Positions 1-6,232 are shown, counted from the first letter of the stretch. The stretch: DNA of 12,742 nt from Azohydromonas lata NBRC 102462 (GCA_945878385.1 CAMCTE010000053.1:1-12742), one strand, 5' to 3'. The notes: generated from the letters alone by a model not told the origin. Translations and numbers: made by a program.

Positions 1-441
1 GCTCTCGGGCACGAAAACGGCGGGCCTCAACAGGGTGCGCAGGTTCAATTCCGGCGCGCGCTGCAGCTTGATGAGGTCCTTGGCCATCAGGATGCCGATG
101 ATGTGGTCGCGCGTGTCTTCCACCACCGGGAACCGGGAGTGCGCCGTGCGGATCACGGTGTCGAGCAACTCCTCAAAGGGCTGCGCCAGATCCAGCACAT
201 CCATGCGCGGCGCGGCCACCATCACATCACCGGCCGTCTTGTCGGACAGGCGAAGCACGCCTTCCACCATGCGGCGCGCGTCAGGCTCGATGAGGTTGCG
301 CTGCTCGGCATCGGCCAGCGACGCCAGCAGTTCCTCGCGTGAATCCGGACCCGGGGAAATGAAGTCGACCAGTCGGTCCAGGAGGCTGCGACGGTCGGCG
401 GCGCTCGCAACGGAGCGCCCTGTAGGGTGGGGTTCAGACAC
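1..441 (-). CDS. corC: CorC/HlyC-family CBS-domain protein, 5' part only
   Basis: The reading frame runs off the left edge; 147 codons are visible. Residues about 70-130 form the first CBS domain, with the family blocks AHSRFPVVEDTRDHIIGILM (100-119) and AKDLIKLQ, then LRPAVFVPES at the window edge. This closely follows E. coli CorC (AHSRFPV, GILMAKDL, VVPES). The family consists of cytoplasmic CBS-pair proteins, often with a C-terminal CorC_HlyC domain (outside this window), linked to magnesium/cobalt efflux and usually encoded beside ybeY and lnt. I chose the GTG at 441 because the N-terminus it gives (VSEPHP..., then DRLVDFISPGPDSREELL) matches relatives and no ATG lies in frame nearby upstream; no clear Shine-Dalgarno is seen. 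It diverges from the GTPase gene at 560. The family is secure, the exact start less so. Confidence 0.88.
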   Translation of the reverse strand, partial: MSEPHPTGRSVASAADRRSLLDRLVDFISPGPDSREELLASLADAEQRNLIEPDARRMVEGVLRLSDKTAGDVMVAAPRMDVLDLAQPFEELLDTVIRTAHSRFPVVEDTRDHIIGILMAKDLIKLQRAPELNLRTLLRPAVFVPES

Positions 442-482
442 AGCGGGTGTCGGCAGTGGAGGAAGGGCGAGGATAACGCAGC

Positions 483-488
483 TTGACA
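483..488 (+). promoter_or_regulatory. Candidate -35 box (TTGACA) for the GTPase gene
   Basis: A perfect TTGACA lies 72 bp before the ATG at 560, in the divergent corC/GTPase region. At 17-bp spacing the -10 position (506-511, CACAGT) matches only half of the consensus and falls inside the inverted repeat 499-542. A protein bound to that repeat would therefore cover the core promoter. Sequence match only. Confidence 0.35.
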
Positions 489-498
489 GAACCGGCCC

Positions 499-542
499 CT
501 TGAACCACAGTCCGGCGCCCCCAACTGTGGGGATTATTCAAG
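499..542. repeat. Interrupted inverted repeat between corC and the GTPase gene
   Basis: CTTGAA (499-504) followed directly by CCACAGT (505-511) is mirrored by ACTGTGG (524-530) and, after a six-base bulge, TTCAAG (537-542). That gives 13 paired positions around a 12-nt centre. It ends 17 bp before the ATG at 560. It could be an operator or an RNA hairpin in the leader. It does not resemble the enterobacterial Zur box. Confidence 0.5.
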
Positions 543-559
543 TCACCAGGCGCCCGCCC

Positions 560-1642
560 ATGTCCAACGCCCCCACCCCTACCTTGATTCCCGCCACCAT
601 CCTCACCGGCTTCCTGGGGTCGGGCAAAACCACCCTGCTCAAGCGCGTGCTGACCGAGGCCCATGGCCAGAAGATCGCCGTGATCGAGAACGAGTTCGGC
701 GAAGAAAACATCGACAACGACATCCTGGTGGCCGATACGAATGAGCAGATCATCCAGATGAGCAACGGCTGCATCTGCTGCACGATCCGCGAAGACCTGC
801 GCGCCACCCTGGCCGACCTGGCTGAGAAGCGCCGCAAGGGCGAACTGGATTTCGAGCGCGTGGTGATCGAGACCACCGGCGTGGCCGACCCCGGCCCGGT
901 GGCCCAGACCTTTTTCATCGACGACGAGGTGGCCGCCAGTTTCCAGCTGGATTCCATCCTCACCCTGGTGGATGCCAAGCATGCCCACCAACAGCTGGAC
1001 ACCCGCCAGGAGGCGCGGCGCCAGACAGGGTTTGCCGACCGCATCTTCATCAGCAAGGCCGACCTGGTCACTCCGCAGGACATCGAGGTGCTGACCCACC
1101 GCCTGCGCCACATGAACCCGCGCGCGCCCATCGAATCGGTGCATTTCGGCGAGGTGCCCATTGCCAAGGTGTTCGACCTCAAGGGCTTCAACCTGAACGC
1201 CAAACTCGACATCGACCCGGATTTCCTCAAGGCCGATGACCACGGCCACGGGCATGATCACGGGCACGATCATGACCATGCCCATGGGCACCACCACCAC
1301 GAACACGGCGAGCACTGTGACCACCCGCATCACCACCACCATGACGACGATGTGAAGTCCTTCGTCTTCCGCGCCGACCGGCCCTTCCACGCCGAACGCC
1401 TGGAAGACTTCCTGGGCTCCATCGTGCAGGTGTACGGCCCCAAGATGCTGCGCTACAAAGGGGTGCTGCACATGAAGGGGCATGACCGCAAGGTCATCTT
1501 CCAAGGGGTTCACCAGCTCATGGGCAGCGACCTGGGCCCCAAATGGACGGCGGGCGAGAAAAAACAGAGCAAGATGGTGTTCATCGGCCTGGACCTGCCC
1601 CGCGACATCTTGCTGCAGGGCTTGGAGCAGTGCCTGACTTGA
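560..1642 (+). CDS. yjiA: COG0523 (CobW/YjiA-type) metal-linked GTPase with His-rich stretch
   Basis: A 360-residue G3E-class P-loop GTPase of the COG0523 group. The N-terminal GTPase domain shows a Walker A (GFLGSGKT, residues 17-24), the hallmark CxCC metal motif (C71-I-C73-C74), ETTGVADPGP, and an SKAD base-recognition motif. The C-terminal CobW_C domain has LRYKGVLHMKG and SKMVFIGLDLP, very like E. coli YjiA. Between the domains, residues 228-261 hold 20 histidines plus one Cys, an obvious metal-binding linker. Family members use GTP hydrolysis to deliver or handle metals, notably zinc. The ATG at 560 is chosen because the motifs begin immediately after it; the open frame further upstream overlaps corC and is not conserved-looking. 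No good Shine-Dalgarno is visible. The downstream neighbour is dksA of the zinc-independent type, which fits a zinc-homeostasis role (inference). True CobW of cobalamin synthesis is less likely, as no cob genes are present. Confidence 0.92.
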   Translation: MSNAPTPTLIPATILTGFLGSGKTTLLKRVLTEAHGQKIAVIENEFGEENIDNDILVADTNEQIIQMSNGCICCTIREDLRATLADLAEKRRKGELDFERVVIETTGVADPGPVAQTFFIDDEVAASFQLDSILTLVDAKHAHQQLDTRQEARRQTGFADRIFISKADLVTPQDIEVLTHRLRHMNPRAPIESVHFGEVPIAKVFDLKGFNLNAKLDIDPDFLKADDHGHGHDHGHDHDHAHGHHHHEHGEHCDHPHHHHHDDDVKSFVFRADRPFHAERLEDFLGSIVQVYGPKMLRYKGVLHMKGHDRKVIFQGVHQLMGSDLGPKWTAGEKKQSKMVFIGLDLPRDILLQGLEQCLT

Positions 1643-1645
1643 GTG

Positions 1646-1675
1646 CCGTTGCGCGCGCGCATCGCACCGCAACGG
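1646..1675 (+). terminator. Hairpin just after the GTPase gene, possible terminator
   Basis: CCGTTGCG (1646-1653) and CGCAACGG (1668-1675) form a perfect 8-bp stem with a 14-nt loop, starting 4 nt after the stop codon. No T-run follows, so it is not a textbook intrinsic terminator; it may stabilise the 3' end or act with other factors. Confidence 0.4.
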
Positions 1676-1683
1676 GCGGTGAT

Positions 1684-1689
1684 TACAAT
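1684..1689 (+). promoter_or_regulatory. Candidate -10 box (TACAAT) for the dksA leader
   Basis: TACAAT matches the -10 consensus at five of six positions and has a nearby upstream TG. No convincing -35 is seen at 16-18 bp spacing. Transcription from here would begin near 1696, exactly at the start of the CGCTCC/GGAGCG hairpin (1696-1715). Confidence 0.35.
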
Positions 1690-1695
1690 CGCGCC

Positions 1696-1893
1696 CGCTC
1701 CGGTGTCGGGGAGCGTCCGCGTTGGGGTAGTGGGGCATCCTTCACGGAAATCGCGTCTGCCTGTTTGTCCTGGACGGAACAACCCTCTTTGGGGTGTGCT
1801 CCGGGTAGGACCGGATACGCCGATCGCGGGGTGAGGAAGAGACTCCATGCCCCATGACGGGACCCCTTCGGCCCGCCCGACGAGGAGACGAGA
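1696..1893 (+). other. Long, possibly structured dksA leader (about 200 nt)
   Basis: This non-coding stretch between the GTPase gene and dksA contains several self-complementary blocks. There is a 6-bp hairpin CGCTCC/GGAGCG (1696-1701 with 1710-1715) and a 5-bp hairpin TCCGG/CCGGA (1800-1804 with 1811-1815). An 8-bp long-range match TGGGGCAT/ATGCCCCA (1731-1738 with 1847-1854) could close the whole leader and would bury the start of the small upstream ORF. It may be a regulatory leader or carry a small RNA. I could not match it to a known RNA family by eye: it lacks the landmarks of RNase P and SRP RNA that I checked. Confidence 0.35.
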
Positions 1894-1897
1894 TTGA
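1847..1897 (+). CDS. Putative 16-codon upstream ORF overlapping the dksA start
   Basis: ATG at 1847 is preceded by a good Shine-Dalgarno (GAGGA, 1833-1837, 9-nt spacing). It encodes MPHDGTPSARPTRRRD and stops at TGA 1895-1897, so the stop codon overlaps the dksA TTG start (1894-1896) as TTGA. Such an arrangement could couple dksA translation to the short peptide, and the four Arg codons near its end could slow ribosomes. The peptide itself resembles nothing I know. It could be chance, since high-GC DNA gives many short open frames. Confidence 0.35.
   Translation: MPHDGTPSARPTRRRD
1882..1887 (+). promoter_or_regulatory. dksA: Shine-Dalgarno that fixes the dksA TTG start
   Basis: GAGGAG lies 6 nt before the TTG at 1894. 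This spacing, and the lack of any in-frame ATG before the conserved domain that has a comparable site, decides the unusual TTG start. Confidence 0.7.
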
Positions 1898-2934
1898 GCA
1901 AGAGCAAGGTCAAGGCCGCACCCGCGAAGGCTGCCAAGCCGGCGAAGGCGCCTGCCGCACCGGTCAAGACAGCCGCCAAGCCCGCCGCTGCCAAGCGAGC
2001 AGCCCCAGCAAAACCAGCCGCCAAGCCGTCCGCCCCGTCATCCGTCAAACCACCGGCCAAGAAGGCCATCGCGAAGGTCGCCACCCCAGCGCCCAAGCCC
2101 ACCAAGACCCCTGCGGCCCAGGCCCCTGCACCCGCTCCGAAAGCCACGGTCAAAGCCGTTGCACCCCAGGCCCCGGCCAAAGCTGTGGCACCCGTTCCCT
2201 CGAAGAAAGTTCCCGTGAAAACCAATGCAGCGCCGGCCTCGTCGGCCACTCCGCCCGCCAAGGCATCCTCCCCCGCTGCAACCGCCCCCGCTGCGGCCAG
2301 CCCTGTGGCCGCGCCCCGCGCCGCTGCCAAGGGAAAATCCAGCCGCCACGACGCCAACACACAGCCCGTGCCCGCGGCCCCGATACACCCGGCCAACCGC
2401 TTCGCCGACCGCTTCGCGCCGGCCAAGCCCAGCGCCCGATATTTGCCCGAACCCATGGTTGACACCAAACCTGCTGCCAAACCCGACCCCAAACTGGCCA
2501 ATGCCTGGAAGAGCAAGGCAGGCCGCGACCTGACCGAGCCCGAGCTGCTGGCCATGCCCGAGGGTGAGTACATGAACGACAAACAGGTTGAGTTCTTCAA
2601 GGCGCGCCTGAGCGCACTGAAGGAAGACCTGCTGTCCAATGCCGGCGAAACCACCGAGCACCTGCGCGAAGACACCACCATCGTGCCCGACCCAGCCGAC
2701 CGCGCCACCATTGAGGAAGAACACGCCTTGGAGCTGCGCACCCGCGACCGCGAACGTACGCTGCTGCGCAAGATTTCCCAATCGCTGTCACGCATCGACG
2801 CCGGCGAATACGGCTATTGCGAAGAAACGGGTGAGCCCATCGGCCTGGGGCGCCTGTTGGCGCGGCCCACGGCCACGCTGTCGCTGGAAGCCCAGCAGCG
2901 CCGGGAGCTCAAGCAGCGCATGTTCGGGGACTGA
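1894..2934 (+). CDS. dksA: DksA-type RNA polymerase regulator with long Lys/Ala/Pro-rich N-terminal tail
   Basis: A 346-residue protein. About residues 220-346 are a complete DksA (E. coli DksA is 151 residues). EYMNDKQVEFF is followed by a coiled coil whose tip D266-P-A-D269-R-A271 matches the DxxDxA motif that acts in the RNA polymerase secondary channel, with ppGpp, to retune rRNA and biosynthetic promoters. In the C-terminal globular part the four zinc cysteines read C309-x2-T312-x17-S330-x2-A333, the pattern of zinc-independent DksA2 of Pseudomonas. Residues 1-220 are a low-complexity tail, rich in Lys-Pro-Ala up to about 135 and resembling histone H1-like tails. The start is TTG at 1894 with GAGGAG 6 nt upstream. 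Downstream genes follow closely (orf 17 bp after, then hslVU). The DksA fold is certain; the role of the tail is unknown. Confidence 0.93.
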   Translation: MSKSKVKAAPAKAAKPAKAPAAPVKTAAKPAAAKRAAPAKPAAKPSAPSSVKPPAKKAIAKVATPAPKPTKTPAAQAPAPAPKATVKAVAPQAPAKAVAPVPSKKVPVKTNAAPASSATPPAKASSPAATAPAAASPVAAPRAAAKGKSSRHDANTQPVPAAPIHPANRFADRFAPAKPSARYLPEPMVDTKPAAKPDPKLANAWKSKAGRDLTEPELLAMPEGEYMNDKQVEFFKARLSALKEDLLSNAGETTEHLREDTTIVPDPADRATIEEEHALELRTRDRERTLLRKISQSLSRIDAGEYGYCEETGEPIGLGRLLARPTATLSLEAQQRRELKQRMFGD

Positions 2935-2951
2935 GGCCACACACGCGGCCC

Positions 2952-3326
2952 ATGAACCCGCCGCCCGGCCCCGACCCCGACCTGCTGCACCGCCTGCGTG
3001 CGGTGCGCCGACAGGAATTGGCGTCGACGGCACTGCCCCATTCCCACAGCGGGGCCGAAGAGCACCGGGCTTCGCTGACCCAAGTGCACGATGAGGTGCG
3101 AACGGTGCTCAACCGCATCGACGCGGCCGAGGCGGCCATGCGCACCGTGTTGCAGGCCTGGGACAGCGACCCCGCCCGCGGCGGTGCGCACCTGCTGGAA
3201 CAGGAAGGGGAAGAGCCGCCGGCCCTGCACGAAACCTTGACGATGCCCACGGCCGAATGGCCGGTCCAACCCCAGGACGAGCTGCTGCCCGACACGGTCA
3301 GGCCGCCAAACGACCCATCCCCATGA
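2952..3326 (+). CDS. Small hypothetical protein between dksA and hslV
   Basis: A 124-residue protein that I do not recognise. It begins 17 bp after dksA and its TGA overlaps the hslV ATG (ATGA at 3323-3326), which argues that it is translated and in the operon. It has no signal peptide, no membrane segment and no Cys. The middle (about residues 32-70, with EEHRASLTQVHDEV and LNRIDAAEAAMRTVLQAW) is likely helical and could form a short coiled coil; both ends are rich in Pro and acidic residues. Only a weak ribosome site precedes the ATG (GAGG at 2933-2936, too far for a strong one), so translation may be coupled to dksA. A later start is possible. Confidence 0.7.
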   Translation: MNPPPGPDPDLLHRLRAVRRQELASTALPHSHSGAEEHRASLTQVHDEVRTVLNRIDAAEAAMRTVLQAWDSDPARGGAHLLEQEGEEPPALHETLTMPTAEWPVQPQDELLPDTVRPPNDPSP

Positions 3327-3895
3327 ACGAACGATCCGAACCCCTCCCCGCCTTTCACGGCACCACCATCGTCAGCGTGCGGCGCCAACGCCCTGACGGC
3401 AGCTGGCAGGTGGCGCTGGGCGGCGATGGCCAGGTCACCCTGGGCCACATCATCGTCAAGGCCAGTGCACGCAAGGTGCGCAAACTCCACAAGGACCAGG
3501 TGCTGGCGGGCTTCGCCGGCGCCACGGCCGACGCCTTCACCCTGTTCGAACGATTTGAAGCGAAGTTGGACAAGCACCAGGGACACCTGGTGCGCGCGGC
3601 CATTGAACTGACGCGCGACTGGCGCACCGACCGGGTGCTGCGCCGCCTGGAGGCCATGCTGGCCGTGGCTGACCGCAGCGCCAGCCTGATCATCACCGGC
3701 AATGGTGATGTGCTGGAGCCCGAGCGCGGCATCGTGGCCATCGGATCGGGCGGTGCGTATGCGCAAGCCGCCGCGCAGGCCCTGTTGGCCCATACCGAAA
3801 TGGGCGCACCCGATATCGTCAAGCGCGCCCTTGAAATCGCCGGCGAACTCTGCATCTATACGAACCAGAGCCACACCATCGAGGTACTGGAATGA
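3323..3895 (+). CDS. hslV: HslV, peptidase subunit of the HslVU (ClpYQ) protease
   Basis: A 190-residue N-terminal-nucleophile threonine protease, the proteasome-like dodecameric core that degrades unfolded or regulatory proteins fed by HslU. The catalytic Thr is T14, in FHG-TTIVSVRR, exposed by removal of a 13-residue propeptide; E. coli HslV has only the initiator Met there, while betaproteobacterial forms often carry such a propeptide. Other family blocks are GGDGQVTLG, GFAGATADAFTLFERFE, HQGHLVRAAIELTRDWRTDR, ASLIITGNGDV and IGSGGAYAQAAA. The ATG at 3323 is chosen since the open frame upstream overlaps the preceding gene. Its stop overlaps the hslU start (ATGA), as expected for subunits made in fixed ratio. 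Confidence 0.97.
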   Translation: MNERSEPLPAFHGTTIVSVRRQRPDGSWQVALGGDGQVTLGHIIVKASARKVRKLHKDQVLAGFAGATADAFTLFERFEAKLDKHQGHLVRAAIELTRDWRTDRVLRRLEAMLAVADRSASLIITGNGDVLEPERGIVAIGSGGAYAQAAAQALLAHTEMGAPDIVKRALEIAGELCIYTNQSHTIEVLE

Positions 3896-5256
3896 GCGGC
3901 ATGACACCGCAGGAGATCGTCTCCGAACTGGATCGCCACATCGTGGGCCAGCAATCGGCCAAGCGTGCCGTGGCCATTGCGCTGCGCAACCGCTGGCGCC
4001 GCCAGCAGGTGGACGAAAAGCTGCGCGGCGAAATCACGCCCAAGAACATCCTGATGATCGGCCCCACCGGCGTGGGCAAGACCGAGATCGCCCGGCGCCT
4101 GGCGCGCCTGGCCGATGCACCCTTCATCAAGGTGGAGGCCACCAAGTTCACGGAAGTGGGCTATGTGGGCAAGGACGTGGACACCATCGTGCGCGACCTG
4201 GTGGATGTGGCCGTCAAGCAGGAACGCGAGCGCCAGGTGCGGGCCAAGCGCAGCCTGGCCGAAGACGCCGCTGAAGACCGGATCCTGGATGTGCTGATTC
4301 CGCCGCCGCGCTCGGCTTCCTCAAACGCGGGCTTCGGCTTTGGCGAGCCCACACCGCCTGCCCGCCCGGCCACCGACAGCGCCGCGCGCCAAACCTTTCG
4401 CAAGCGCCTGCGCGAGGGCTCGCTGGACGAAACCGAGATCGAGATCGAGCTGGCCGAGGGCCGTCCCACGCTTGAAGTGATGGGCCCGCAGGGCATGGAA
4501 GAAATGGCCGAGCAGCTCAAGGGCCTGTTTTCCCAGATGGGAGCGGCCCGGCGCAAGACGCGCAAGCTCAAGATCAAAGAGGCATTGAAGCTGCTGGTGG
4601 AAGAAGAAGCCGCCAAGCTCGTCAACGAGGACGAGATCAAGGCATCGGCCCTGGCCCACGCAGAAGGCAACGGCATCGTCTTCATCGACGAGATCGACAA
4701 GGTGTGCTCGCGCAGCGAAGGCAGCGGCAGCGCCGAGGTGTCGCGCCAGGGCGTGCAGCGTGACCTGCTGCCCCTGGTGGAAGGCACCACGGTGAGCACC
4801 AAGTACGGGCCGGTGAAAACGGACCACATCCTCTTCATCGCCTCAGGCGCGTTCCACCTGGCCAAGCCCAGCGACCTCATCCCCGAACTGCAGGGGCGAT
4901 TCCCCATCCGGGTGGAACTGGGCGCGCTGAGCGTGCAAGACTTCGAGGCCATCCTCACCAGCACCCACGCCAGCATCGTGCGTCAGTACCAGGCCCTGCT
5001 GGCCACCGAAGGGGTGGAGTTGGTGTTCGAGGCCGACGCCATCCGCCGTCTGGCGCAGATCGCCTTCGATGTGAACGAACGCATGGAGAACATCGGCGCG
5101 CGGCGCCTGGCCACCGTGATGGAGCGGCTGCTCGACGAAATCAGCTTCGACGCGCCCAAGATGGCGGGCACCACGGTGCGCATCGGCGCGCAGCAGGTGG
5201 ACGAAAAGCTGTCGGACCTCGCGCGCAACGAAGACCTGTCGCGCTTCATTTTGTAG
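3892..5256 (+). CDS. hslU: HslU (ClpY), AAA+ unfoldase of the HslVU protease
   Basis: A 454-residue hexameric ATPase that unfolds substrates and threads them into HslV. Visible are Walker A GPTGVGKT (57-64), the pore loop GYVG (90-93), the inserted I-domain (about 110-240), Walker B FIDEID (264-269), the ELQGRFPIRVEL block with the Arg finger region, and RMENIGARRL (sensor 2). The C-terminal tail ends in DLSRFIL, the segment that docks into HslV and activates it. E. coli HslU is 443 residues, so this is full length. The gene overlaps hslV by 4 bp. In many bacteria hslVU is heat-shock induced; no sigma-32 promoter is evident directly upstream, so transcription probably comes from dksA or further up. 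Confidence 0.98.
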   Translation: MSGMTPQEIVSELDRHIVGQQSAKRAVAIALRNRWRRQQVDEKLRGEITPKNILMIGPTGVGKTEIARRLARLADAPFIKVEATKFTEVGYVGKDVDTIVRDLVDVAVKQERERQVRAKRSLAEDAAEDRILDVLIPPPRSASSNAGFGFGEPTPPARPATDSAARQTFRKRLREGSLDETEIEIELAEGRPTLEVMGPQGMEEMAEQLKGLFSQMGAARRKTRKLKIKEALKLLVEEEAAKLVNEDEIKASALAHAEGNGIVFIDEIDKVCSRSEGSGSAEVSRQGVQRDLLPLVEGTTVSTKYGPVKTDHILFIASGAFHLAKPSDLIPELQGRFPIRVELGALSVQDFEAILTSTHASIVRQYQALLATEGVELVFEADAIRRLAQIAFDVNERMENIGARRLATVMERLLDEISFDAPKMAGTTVRIGAQQVDEKLSDLARNEDLSRFIL

Positions 5257-5283
5257 CCGCCCGCGCGCCGCTTCTGGGGCGGC
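5256..5283. terminator. Hairpin between convergent hslU and coaX
   Basis: GCCGCCC (5256-5262) and GGGCGGC (5277-5283) form a 7-bp GC-only stem with a 14-nt loop, beginning at the last base of the hslU stop codon and ending 12 bp before the coaX stop. Its place suggests a shared bidirectional terminator, though no T-run follows on either strand. Confidence 0.45.
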
Positions 5284-5295
5284 ACGCCTGGGGCT

Positions 5296-6099
5296 CTACT
5301 GCTGCGCCATGCCCCGTTGTTGCCGCATGGGATGGCGTGCTGCGCGCAAGGCTTGCAGCGCCAATAGGCCGTCGAAGATGAGGGGCTCCACCAGTTCGTG
5401 CTCGATCTCCAGATGGGGCGAGACCTTCCAGCCCGCGCCACCGGTGATCAGCGTCAGAGGCGTCAAGCCGGTCTGTTGTTGCAGGTGGCGGTGCATGCGT
5501 TCAATGGCACCGGTGATGGCGTAGTTGCCCCCGCTGGTCAGCGCATCCGAGGTGTTGGTGGGGAACTGCCGCACATCGCCCGTGGGCACCCTCAGGCCGG
5601 CGGTACCCGATTCGAGGGCGCGCAGCATGATGCCGTGGCCGGGCAGGATCAACCCCCCGAGGAAGGTGCCCCGCTCGTCCAGCGCATCAACCGTTACCGC
5701 CGTGCCGATCATCACCACCAACACCGGACGGTTGAGTTGACGGTGCTGCACATGCCAACGCGCCCCGATGAGGGCCGTCCAACGGTCGGCACCCAAGCGG
5801 GTAGGGTGGTCGTACCCGTTGACCACGCCCGCTTCCTGCGCGGACGGCACCACCCAGCGCGGTGCGGCGTCCCACAGTTCCAACTGTTCTTCCACGCGGC
5901 GGCGCACGGCGTCCCCCGCCACATTGCAGCCCAGGATCGCCTGAGGCGCCGGTACGGGGCGCCAGTCGCCTTCGGCCAGGGCGTCAATGTTCTCCAGGAA
6001 CACTGCGCCATGCAGGCGCGGCGGCATGCCCGGCACCGGGGCGTCGTACAGCGCCCACTTCAGCCGGGTATTGCCGATATCGATGGCCAGAAAACTCAC
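5296..6099 (-). CDS. coaX: Type III pantothenate kinase (CoaX)
   Basis: A 267-residue ASKHA-fold kinase that phosphorylates pantothenate, the first step of coenzyme A synthesis. Type III enzymes are not inhibited by CoA and need a monovalent cation. Visible are the N-terminal phosphate motif D7-IGNT, the pantothenate/catalytic block G103-A-D105-R106, GTAVTVD (132-138) and GGLILPG (148-154), then TGGAG near the C-terminus. I chose GTG at 6099 because it puts the DxGNT motif at residue 7, as in relatives; an ATG 69 bp upstream would add 23 unlike residues. No clear Shine-Dalgarno is seen. In many betaproteobacteria birA precedes coaX; here the gene stands alone, diverging from icmF and converging on hslU. 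Confidence 0.94.
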   Translation of the reverse strand: MSFLAIDIGNTRLKWALYDAPVPGMPPRLHGAVFLENIDALAEGDWRPVPAPQAILGCNVAGDAVRRRVEEQLELWDAAPRWVVPSAQEAGVVNGYDHPTRLGADRWTALIGARWHVQHRQLNRPVLVVMIGTAVTVDALDERGTFLGGLILPGHGIMLRALESGTAGLRVPTGDVRQFPTNTSDALTSGGNYAITGAIERMHRHLQQQTGLTPLTLITGGAGWKVSPHLEIEHELVEPLIFDGLLALQALRAARHPMRQQRGMAQQ

Positions 6100-6180
6100 G
6101 GGCCGCAGGGTAACAGAGGCCTCGGATGATTCGCCGAGCGTCCGCCTTGCGCAAGAATTCGGTGGCATGATTCACGCCAA

Positions 6181-6202
6181 TTGACGTTTACGTCAACGTC
6201 AA
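6181..6202. promoter_or_regulatory. 22-bp palindrome upstream of icmF, LiuR-like operator
   Basis: TTGACGTT (6181-6188) and AACGTCAA (6195-6202) are perfect inverted arms; the six bases between them (TACGTC) are palindromic except for one pair, so 10 of 11 pairs match. An internal perfect version, TTGACGT-TT-ACGTCAA (6181-6196), also exists. The site ends 30 bp before the icmF ATG. The ACGT-centred half sites resemble those described for LiuR, a MerR-family regulator of branched-chain amino acid and acyl-CoA catabolism in gamma- and betaproteobacteria. TTGACG could also serve as a -35. The palindrome is plain; the regulator's name is inferred. Confidence 0.65.
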
Positions 6203-6232
6203 CCAGTCCCTGTTTGCTGCTCTGAGGTTTCC

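Noticed and set aside
499..542. Zur box upstream of the COG0523 gene
   Set aside because: The repeat lacks the AT-rich TATAnTATA-like core of known proteobacterial Zur sites, so Zur control is not claimed.
35..559. Upstream extension of the GTPase frame by 175 codons
   Set aside because: It runs antisense through corC with Ser/Arg-rich sequence; the GTPase motifs begin directly after the ATG at 560.
1241..1345. Tandem DNA repeat in the CAC/CAT-rich stretch of the GTPase gene
   Set aside because: The pattern follows from runs of histidine codons encoding a metal-binding linker, with mixed codons and no regular repeat unit.
434..1738. Long open frame (434 codons) on the minus strand opposite the GTPase gene
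   Set aside because: Its Val/Met/Ala runs are the mirror of the histidine codons of the GTPase, and it shows no recognisable domain. It is a codon-bias shadow in high-GC DNA.
1696..1893. 6S RNA, RNase P RNA or SRP RNA in the dksA leader
   Set aside because: Length and short purine motifs invited comparison, but I could not find the conserved core sequences of RNase P or SRP RNA, and the neighbours typical of 6S RNA are absent. Kept only as an unassigned leader.
1683..2795. 370-codon minus-strand open frame opposite dksA, Ala/Gly-rich
   Set aside because: It is the complement of the Lys/Ala/Pro tail of dksA, low in complexity and without a ribosome site or conserved motif.
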